DNA from: Betaproteobacteria bacterium | GTDB lineage: Bacteria > Pseudomonadota > Gammaproteobacteria > Burkholderiales > SG8-41 | Reading direction: 5' to 3' | DNA length: 5,500 nucleotides | Assembly (NCBI GenBank): GCA_028292065.1 | Contig: JAQGNC010000340.1 | Location: forward strand, 1 to 5,500 | Part shown: positions 1 through 4,389 of the stretch, in pieces | Layout: every line of letters starts with the position of its first letter | Position numbering within the stretch: position 1 is the first letter of the stretch | Position numbers and translations under genes: made by a program | The notes under the pieces: model-generated | Databases searched by the model: none | The model's input: only the letters and a program-made list of their open reading frames with translations | What the model was told of the DNA's origin: nothing

Positions 1-91
1 CGTGCACCTCGAGCGCGGGGTCGAGCTGCTTCAACACGAAGGTCAGCGCCTGTCGTATGAGCTCATGATCGTCGACGACGAGCACTTTCAC
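1..91 (-). CDS. Response regulator, N-terminal fragment (receiver domain, probably NarL/LuxR class)
   Basis: Only the first 30 codons are in the window; the gene continues past the left edge. The visible protein begins V/M-KVLVVDDHELIRQALTFV, the classic start of a CheY-like receiver domain. It has a beta-1 strand (residues 2-6) followed by the acidic pair D7-D8 that binds Mg2+ near the phospho-acceptor Asp. The phospho-acceptor itself and the output domain are not visible. The DDHELIRQAL pattern is typical of NarL/FixJ-type regulators with a C-terminal LuxR helix-turn-helix; this subclass is inferred. I chose the GTG at 91 because the homologous part starts there and a purine-rich AGGGGG (minus strand, about 7 bases upstream) can serve as ribosome binding site. 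An in-frame ATG at 130 would add 13 residues with no receiver similarity. The gene is divergent from the ORF at 377. No partner kinase is visible. Confidence 0.85.
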   Translation of the reverse strand, partial: MKVLVVDDHELIRQALTFVLKQLDPALEVH

Positions 92-365
92 CCCGTTTCC
101 CCCTGACCGCTCTTGTAGTCTGCCCACCATAGACCCCGGCCGCCGCCTGCAGCAATAGGACGTTTGAGCTAGTTGCGTGGGCGCCGGAACGCTTGCGGGA
201 AGGCCGGAGCGCGCGCGTCGAAGCGCGCCGCCGCGGCTCGCCTGCCGGCCTTAAGGCATAGCCGCTCGGTCGTATTCCGCTGCGTGGGGCGAACGCCCAG
301 AATCGTCTGTCATGCAGCCGGAGCGATGACGCGCGACGCGTACCCGACGAACCGGCAGGGTTTGC
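92..365. other. Divergent intergenic region with short palindromes, no clear promoter
   Basis: This gap separates the leftward response regulator from the rightward ORF at 377 and should carry promoters for one or both. I see no convincing -35/-10 pair on either strand. It contains a perfect 10-bp palindrome GCCTTAAGGC at 248-257 and a short inverted repeat GGGCG-AA-CGCCC at 287-298. Either could be a protein-binding site or small hairpin, but neither matches an operator I recognise. An open frame runs through from 173 in phase with the 377 gene, but its translation is Arg/Ala-rich and low in complexity, so I treat it as non-coding. Confidence 0.4.
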
Positions 366-370
366 AGGAG
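366..370 (+). promoter_or_regulatory. Ribosome binding site for the 377 ORF
   Basis: AGGAG lies six bases before the ATG at 377, a near-ideal Shine-Dalgarno sequence and distance. It decides the start in favour of 377 over the in-frame ATG at 173, which has no such site. Confidence 0.6.
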
Positions 371-376
371 TCGATC

Positions 377-763
377 ATGAATACCCATGCTTTACCGAGC
401 GCCGCGGGATTGCTTGGTCACCGTGTTCCTCGCAAAGACAAAACGTTGTCATCGCGAGGACCCGGCAAGGGTGACGCCGCGATCCCGTGGCGCACGGGAA
501 CGCCTGACGCCTGCGCCGATCATGAACGCTTCGAGCTGAAGATCGCCGGAGGCAGTGCGGCGGAGCTCGTCGCGGTCGCGTCAGCGGTGATAGCGGCGGC
601 CGGCGCGGCCCTGGCGCTGTTGCTGACGACGCCCGCCGCGCTCGAAGCCGCGCCGGCCTCGGCGATCGCCGGCATGAGCGCGATCCGCATGGCGCAGCGC
701 CCGTTTCACGAGCGTTATCCGCTGGACGCCGCCGCCGAGCAGGTGGACCCGCCGACGTTTTAG
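377..763 (+). CDS. Hypothetical small protein with one predicted transmembrane helix
   Basis: This is a 128-residue protein I do not recognise. Residues 1-55 are polar and mixed. Residues 64-83 (LVAVASAVIAAAGAALALLL) form a strongly hydrophobic Ala/Leu/Val stretch of membrane-helix length, flanked by E63 and by T84-T85-P86. Residues 87-128 are Ala-rich, then polar, ending in DPPTF. No cysteine motif or enzyme signature is visible; the only Cys is C46. Basic residues cluster before the helix (R16, R19, K20, K22, R27, K31, R39), which would favour a cytoplasmic N-terminus. The start is supported by AGGAG six bases upstream. Residues 25-38 (SSRGPGKGDAAIPW) are encoded by a hairpin element resembling a dispersed intergenic repeat. 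The N-terminal third may therefore be repeat-derived, or the ORF may be partly spurious. The gene converges with the sulfurtransferase gene, only 25 bases separating their ends. Confidence 0.5.
   Translation: MNTHALPSAAGLLGHRVPRKDKTLSSRGPGKGDAAIPWRTGTPDACADHERFELKIAGGSAAELVAVASAVIAAAGAALALLLTTPAALEAAPASAIAGMSAIRMAQRPFHERYPLDAAAEQVDPPTF
448..485. repeat. Hairpin-forming short element resembling a dispersed GTCAT(T/C)GCGAGG...GCGATCC repeat
   Basis: The element starts GTCATCGCGAGG (448-459) and ends GTGACGCCGCGATCC (471-485). Its arms pair imperfectly. ATCGCG (451-456) is complementary to CGCGAT (478-483), and ACCC (460-463) to GGGT (469-472) across a five-base loop; GTC (448-450) can alternatively pair with GAC (473-475). 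The ends match, from memory, a family of short palindromic repeats beginning GTCATTGCGAGG and ending GCAATCC or GCGATCC, found scattered in many bacterial genomes. Only one copy is in this window, so membership in a repeat family is inferred. It lies inside the 377-763 ORF. Confidence 0.4.
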
Positions 764-788
764 CGAAACCGCGCGGAGCGCCGCCTGT

Positions 789-1628
789 TCAGCGCGCCAC
801 CGGCCGCGAACGGTCGCTGACCCACTCGCTCCACGAACCCGGGTACAGGCGCGAGCCGCCCACGCCCGCGTGCTCCATCGCCAGCAGGTTGTGGCACGCC
901 GTGACGCCCGATCCGCACTGGTGGACGACGAGCGCGGGGGTGCGCTGCCCGAGCAGCTCGCCGAACTCGCTTTTGAGGGCAGCGGCCGGCTTGAAGCGTC
1001 CGTCGCTTTCCAGATTGCACTTGAAGAAGCGGTTCAGCGCGCTCGGTATGTGTCCGGCGACCGGATCGAGCGTCTCGTTCTCGCCGCGGAAGCGGTCGGG
1101 GCTGCGGGCGTCGACGATGAGCGTGGTGCCGTCATCGAGGTGGGACGCGAGGAATGTGGCGCTCACCGTGAAATCCGGATTGGGTCGCAGCGTATACGCG
1201 CTCGGGGCGCGCCGCGGAACCGCGCTCTCGACCGGTAAACCCGCGGCGAGCCATGCCGGCCAGCCGCCGTCGAGAACCGCCACTCGCGTGTGCCCTATCC
1301 AGCGCAGCATCCACCACAGCCGCGCCGCGTAACAGCCGCCACTCGCGTCGTAGGCGACGACCTGCCGGGTGTTGTCGACGCCGAGCGCGCCCAGGCGTAG
1401 CGCGAGGGTTCTGGGGTGCGGCAGCGGGTGGCGCCCGTTGAGCCCTGTCTTGGTTCCCGACAGGTCCTCGTCCAGATGCGCGAAGAGCGCGCCGGGGATG
1501 TGCGCCTCGCCGTATGCGCGCCGGCCGTGGTGGTAATCCGCGAGATCGTGGCGGCAGTCGAAGACGATCCATTCGGGATCATCGAGATGCTTCGCCAGTT
1601 CTTCAGCGCCGACGAGGGTGGTGAACAT
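789..1628 (-). CDS. sseA: 3-mercaptopyruvate sulfurtransferase (two-domain rhodanese)
   Basis: This cytoplasmic enzyme transfers sulfur from 3-mercaptopyruvate (or thiosulfate) to a thiol or cyanide acceptor, forming a persulfide on its active-site cysteine. The 279-residue protein has the full tandem-rhodanese layout. The inactive N-terminal domain (about 1-135) has the landmarks VFDCRHDL, HIPGA, GRHPLP, VAYDASGG and VLDGGWPAW. The C-terminal domain (about 150-279) has VDARSPDRFRG, GHIPSALN and the active-site loop CGSGVTA, with catalytic Cys238. The CGSGVTA loop is that of mercaptopyruvate sulfurtransferases such as E. coli SseA, whereas thiosulfate-preferring rhodaneses usually carry CRKGVTA. 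Length equals the family norm (about 280). A second Cys, C245, follows the loop. The ATG at 1628 fits the conserved N-terminus (MFTTLVGAEEL), but no Shine-Dalgarno is seen; a small direct repeat occupies that place. The Rieske oxygenase gene ends 56 bases upstream on the same strand, so co-transcription is likely. Confidence 0.93.
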   Translation of the reverse strand: MFTTLVGAEELAKHLDDPEWIVFDCRHDLADYHHGRRAYGEAHIPGALFAHLDEDLSGTKTGLNGRHPLPHPRTLALRLGALGVDNTRQVVAYDASGGCYAARLWWMLRWIGHTRVAVLDGGWPAWLAAGLPVESAVPRRAPSAYTLRPNPDFTVSATFLASHLDDGTTLIVDARSPDRFRGENETLDPVAGHIPSALNRFFKCNLESDGRFKPAAALKSEFGELLGQRTPALVVHQCGSGVTACHNLLAMEHAGVGGSRLYPGSWSEWVSDRSRPVAR

Positions 1629-1648
1629 CAGGATTCGGATTCAGGATT
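1629..1648. repeat. Short direct repeat (CAGGATT x2) abutting the sulfurtransferase start codon
   Basis: CAGGATT occurs at 1629-1635 and 1642-1648, with a related CGGATT between them. On the minus strand this reads as three AATCC units directly in front of the ATG, where a Shine-Dalgarno would be expected. It may be chance slippage or may influence translation. No function is known to me. Confidence 0.5.
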
Positions 1649-1684
1649 ACAGCAGTGATCGTGGATCGCGAAGTCACGCACGCA

Positions 1685-2806
1685 CTACAGGTGCGGCTCG
1701 AGCTCGCGGCGGATGAAGCTGTGGAAGTGCTGCATGCCGTCTTCGAGCGGGCTCTGGTAAGGACCGCTCTCGGTGACACCCTGCTGCATGAGCGCGCGGC
1801 GCCCGGCGGTCATGCGCGCGATGATCTCGGCATCTTCGACCGCGGTTTCGCGATACGCGGCCTGCTCGGCTTCGACGAAGTCCCGCTCGAAAAGAGCGAT
1901 CTCTTCAGGATAATAGAATTCGACGACGTTGGTGCACGCTTCAGGTCCGCGCGGGATGAGCGTGCTCACCACGAGCGAGTGCGGATACCACTCGACCATG
2001 ATGTTCGGAAAATAGGTGAGCCAGATCGCGCCGTGCTCGGGCTCGCCGCCTTGGCCGTTCGCGCCGCCTTTGCCATAGCGCAGCACCTGGTCGTGCCAGC
2101 GCTGATAAACGCTGCTGCCGGGCCGCGCGAGGCTGCGTTTCACCCCGCAGGTCTGCACGCTGTACCAATCGCCGAATTCCCACTTGAGATCGCGAACGTC
2201 GACGAAGTTGCCGAGCCCCGGGTGGAAAGGCTCGACGTGATAGTCCTCGAGATAAACCTCGATGAAGGTTTTCCAGTTGCAGGCGTACTCGTCGATCTCC
2301 ACGCGATCGAAAACGAAGCCTGAAAAATCGAGCTCGCGCGACACGCCGAGCTGCGCGAGATCGTGGGCGACGTTACGCTGTCCCGCGAAGAGCAGACCGT
2401 TCCAGGCGGTCAGGTTCGATCTTGCGAGATCGAGGCACGGGTTCTGCGCGAACTGGGGCGCGCCGAGGAGCCGCCCGTCGAGCGCGTAAGTCCAGCGGTG
2501 CAGCGGGCATACGATGTTGCGAACCGTGCCGCGCCCCTGCAGCATCACCGCCTGGCGATGGCGGCAGATGTTCGACAGCAGCTCGATCCCGCGCTCGTTG
2601 CGCACGAGCGCTTTCGCGTTGCCCATCCATTCCAGCGCCTGGTAGTCGCCCGCATTCGGCACCATGAGCTCGTGGCCGACGTAACCCGGGCCGCGCTCGA
2701 AGAAGACGCGTTTTTCGATTTCGTAGATGCGCGGGTCGAAATACCAGTCGACGGGAAGCTGAGGGGAATCGGTGCCGAGGATTGCTACGCTGGAGAGATC
2801 TGACAT
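1685..2806 (-). CDS. Rieske [2Fe-2S] non-heme iron oxygenase, alpha-subunit type
   Basis: This is a terminal oxygenase that takes electrons through a Rieske cluster to a mononuclear iron, which activates O2 to hydroxylate or demethylate an unknown substrate. The protein has 373 residues. The Rieske domain (about 40-145) has the full ligand set in CRHR (C81, H83) and CPLHRWTY (C100, H103). The catalytic domain has NWKTFIEVYLEDYHVEPFH, giving iron ligands H190 and H195. The third ligand is probably D325 in the VEDAEII segment. The residue three before H190, which relays electrons between neighbouring subunits, is Glu187 rather than the usual Asp, as in carnitine and glycine-betaine monooxygenases. 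No beta subunit, ferredoxin or reductase gene is adjacent, so the electron donor lies elsewhere. The start at 2806 fits the family length; no clear ribosome binding site is seen. The sulfurtransferase gene follows after 56 bases. The substrate cannot be told from this sequence; an aromatic one is only one possibility. Confidence 0.9.
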   Translation of the reverse strand: MSDLSSVAILGTDSPQLPVDWYFDPRIYEIEKRVFFERGPGYVGHELMVPNAGDYQALEWMGNAKALVRNERGIELLSNICRHRQAVMLQGRGTVRNIVCPLHRWTYALDGRLLGAPQFAQNPCLDLARSNLTAWNGLLFAGQRNVAHDLAQLGVSRELDFSGFVFDRVEIDEYACNWKTFIEVYLEDYHVEPFHPGLGNFVDVRDLKWEFGDWYSVQTCGVKRSLARPGSSVYQRWHDQVLRYGKGGANGQGGEPEHGAIWLTYFPNIMVEWYPHSLVVSTLIPRGPEACTNVVEFYYPEEIALFERDFVEAEQAAYRETAVEDAEIIARMTAGRRALMQQGVTESGPYQSPLEDGMQHFHSFIRRELEPHL

Positions 2807-3044
2807 GCAGAGTGGTCGTTCGGGAAGAGTGAACCGGCTATCCGAAGCGGATGAACGGAGCCCTGCAAAAAAGAGGCGCTATTTTTTCCTAAGTACCTTG
2901 AAAAGGCAACCAATCTTGCTGATCGGCTTTCCGGCCTTCGGCAATCCGACGCAGTTTGGGGGCTCGCGCTCGCGATTCAAAGTGCATAGCCCGTGGACCG
3001 TGCGCAGCGTCAGGGGTTGCACGGCATGTGCCTGTGCGCCGGCG
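2807..3044. other. Intergenic gap upstream of the Rieske oxygenase gene; AT-rich inverted repeat
   Basis: These 238 bases separate the TIGR04282 gene from the Rieske gene and should hold the latter's promoter. The stretch 2867-2900 is much richer in A/T than its surroundings. It contains AAAAAA (2867-2872) and TTTTTT (2882-2887), complementary arms around a nine-base GC-rich centre. This could be a regulator-binding site or a weak bidirectional terminator; the stem is too A/T-rich for a typical intrinsic terminator. On the minus strand a TTGCCT around 2905-2910 could be a -35 box, but no good -10 follows at 17 bases. Frames open here on both strands show no protein features that I recognise. 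Confidence 0.4.
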
Positions 3045-3695
3045 TCATCCGGGCGGCACGGGTCCGAGGCCCGCGAGTAAGCCGCTGCCCACGAGACGCT
3101 CGTAATCGGCAGGGCGATCGACGTCCCACAGGGTAGGCAGCTCATGCCAGCGCCATCGGAGCATGGCCAGACGCTCGCGCGTGCGCGCCATCACGCGGTC
3201 GGTGCTCCACTCGATGCCGCCGAAGACAGACGCGTCGAGGCGCGAGAGTCCGATCAGCACGTAACCGCCGTCCTCGGCCGGCGCGACGACCGCATCGTGG
3301 TCTTCGAGCGCCGCGAACGCGACCCGCACCAGTCTCGGCGTAAGGGCAGGGCAGTCGCTGCCGATCAGCACCGCGGCGCTGCACCGAGCAACCTGCAGCG
3401 CGCGCTCGAAAGCCGAGTGCATGCGCTCGCCGAGATCGGCCCCGTTTTGCGCGACCAGTGTTGCGCCGTGGCGCTTCGCGCAATCGTCGAGGAACGCATC
3501 TTCGACCGGAGCAGCGCACAGCTCGAGTTCGCCGGGCGCGGCTTCGCGGGCAGTGGCCATCGTGTGCTCGACCAGGCGCTCGTGCAGCGCCGCGGCAGAG
3601 GCGGCGCCGAGCGCCGGCGCCAGCCGTGTCTTGACCGCGCCGGGCCGCGCGCCTTTTGCGAAGACGATCAGTCGTTCACGAGCGGTGCGGGGCAT
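3045..3695 (-). CDS. TIGR04282/DUF2064 family transferase (arsenosugar/selenodomain-associated glycosyltransferase 1)
   Basis: This is a GT-A/nucleotidyltransferase-fold protein of 216 residues from the ATG at 3695. Family landmarks appear in order. LIVFAKGARPGAVKTRLAP (9-27) is the nucleotide-binding opening. IGSDCPAL (111-118) contains the metal-binding acidic position. PAEDGGYVLIGL (139-150), FGGIEWST (158-165) and LWDVDRPADYERL (189-201) follow. The family is catalogued as rSAM/selenodomain-associated transferase 1 and now as an arsenosugar-biosynthesis glycosyltransferase; the exact donor and acceptor are, to my knowledge, not established. The start codon lies 20 bases inside the end of the TIGR04283 gene, implying translational coupling. 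An in-frame ATG at 3734 would add 13 residues without family similarity. No strong ribosome binding site precedes either. It appears to be the last gene of its operon, since a 238-bp gap follows; no clear terminator is seen. Confidence 0.85.
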   Translation of the reverse strand: MPRTARERLIVFAKGARPGAVKTRLAPALGAASAAALHERLVEHTMATAREAAPGELELCAAPVEDAFLDDCAKRHGATLVAQNGADLGERMHSAFERALQVARCSAAVLIGSDCPALTPRLVRVAFAALEDHDAVVAPAEDGGYVLIGLSRLDASVFGGIEWSTDRVMARTRERLAMLRWRWHELPTLWDVDRPADYERLVGSGLLAGLGPVPPG

Positions 3696-4389
3696 AGCGT
3701 TTCGCGAGATCGTGCGGGCTTGCACCCAGCGCATACGCGAGGCGCAGGCGCCACATCAGCAGAACGGTACGCAGGACCCCGTGCTTTTCCCAGCGGCGGC
3801 CCGAGGTGGACACGCGGTTGTGAAGACACAGCGGACGGTGGCGCCGGCGCAGCGACGCGCAGAACGCGACGTCTTCCATGAGCGGGATGTCGGGGAAACC
3901 TCCGCTCGCTTCGAACAGCGCGCGCGTGACGAAAATCGCCTGGTCGCCGGTGGCGATACCGCTCAGCCTGGAGCGCAGGTTCATCGCGGTCGCAACGAGC
4001 GGCAGCAGTCGATGCTTGCCCGTGATGCTCACGTCGAAGCGGCCCCACTGTTTAGCGGTGGCCGCGAGCGCGTCGTTCACGACGCGATCGAAAGCGGCAG
4101 GCGGGCGGCTGTCGGCGTGCAGGAAGAGCAGCACGTCGCCTTTGGCGTGGACCGCGCCCGCGTTCATCTGGCGCGCGCGGCCGCGCTCGGCTGATACGAC
4201 CAGGTCCGTGTGGTGCGCCGCGAGCGCGACCGTGTCGTCGCGACTGCCGCCGTCGACGACGATGACCTCGGCGCCGCGGCGGCGTGCCTGCTCGACGCTC
4301 GCGAGCGTCTCTCGAATCTGCCCCGCTTCGTCGAGCGTCGGAATGATGACCGAGAGCGGCACGGCAGGCGTTTTCAGCTGCGCATCCAC
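3676..4389 (-). CDS. TIGR04283 family GT2 glycosyltransferase (arsenosugar/selenodomain-associated transferase 2)
   Basis: This GT-A fold, family-2 glycosyltransferase has 237 residues from the GTG at 4389. Motifs in order: LSVIIPTLDEAGQIRETL (12-29), the nucleotide-sugar opening; VIVVDGGSRDDT (42-53), donor binding; ERGRARQMNAGA (68-79), a hallmark of this subfamily; LLFLHADS (87-94), the DxD-like metal site; then GDQAIFV (148-154), and GGFPDIPLMEDVAF (163-176) with the ED catalytic-base region. The C-terminal SGRRWEKHGVLRTVLLMW is also typical. No long membrane segment is evident, so it probably acts in the cytoplasm or at the membrane face. The start is uncertain: the GTG at 4389 overlaps the flavoenzyme gene by 16 bases, whereas a GTG at 4362 gives 228 residues beginning PLSVIIPT and would leave an 11-base gap. 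Neither has a clear Shine-Dalgarno. The frame stays open far upstream, but that part is antisense-like shadow of the flavoenzyme gene. Its natural acceptor is not known; the arsenosugar link is by family and context. Confidence 0.87.
   Translation of the reverse strand: MDAQLKTPAVPLSVIIPTLDEAGQIRETLASVEQARRRGAEVIVVDGGSRDDTVALAAHHTDLVVSAERGRARQMNAGAVHAKGDVLLFLHADSRPPAAFDRVVNDALAATAKQWGRFDVSITGKHRLLPLVATAMNLRSRLSGIATGDQAIFVTRALFEASGGFPDIPLMEDVAFCASLRRRHRPLCLHNRVSTSGRRWEKHGVLRTVLLMWRLRLAYALGASPHDLAKRYAPHRS

Noticed and set aside
173..376. N-terminal extension of the 377 ORF back to an ATG at 173
   Set aside because: The translation is Arg/Ala/Gly-rich with no ribosome binding site, while the ATG at 377 has AGGAG six bases upstream.
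1655..2323. 222-residue plus-strand frame opposite the Rieske oxygenase
   Set aside because: The opposite strand encodes a protein with all Rieske and iron ligands. The plus-strand translation is a mirror-codon product rich in Val, Asp, Glu and Arg with no motif.
2867..2887. Intrinsic terminator for the TIGR04282 operon
   Set aside because: The stem would be only A-T pairs with a nine-base loop, and it lies about 160 bases past the stop codon. That is not a convincing GC-rich hairpin followed by a U tract.
2879..3145. 88-residue minus-strand frame across the gap between the TIGR04282 and Rieske genes
   Set aside because: It overlaps the end of the TIGR04282 gene in another frame, shows no motif and has no ribosome binding site.
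3144..4194. Two long plus-strand frames (3144-3881 and 3421-4194) opposite the two transferase genes
   Set aside because: They are antisense to two genes with clear family motifs and their translations show no fold or motif.
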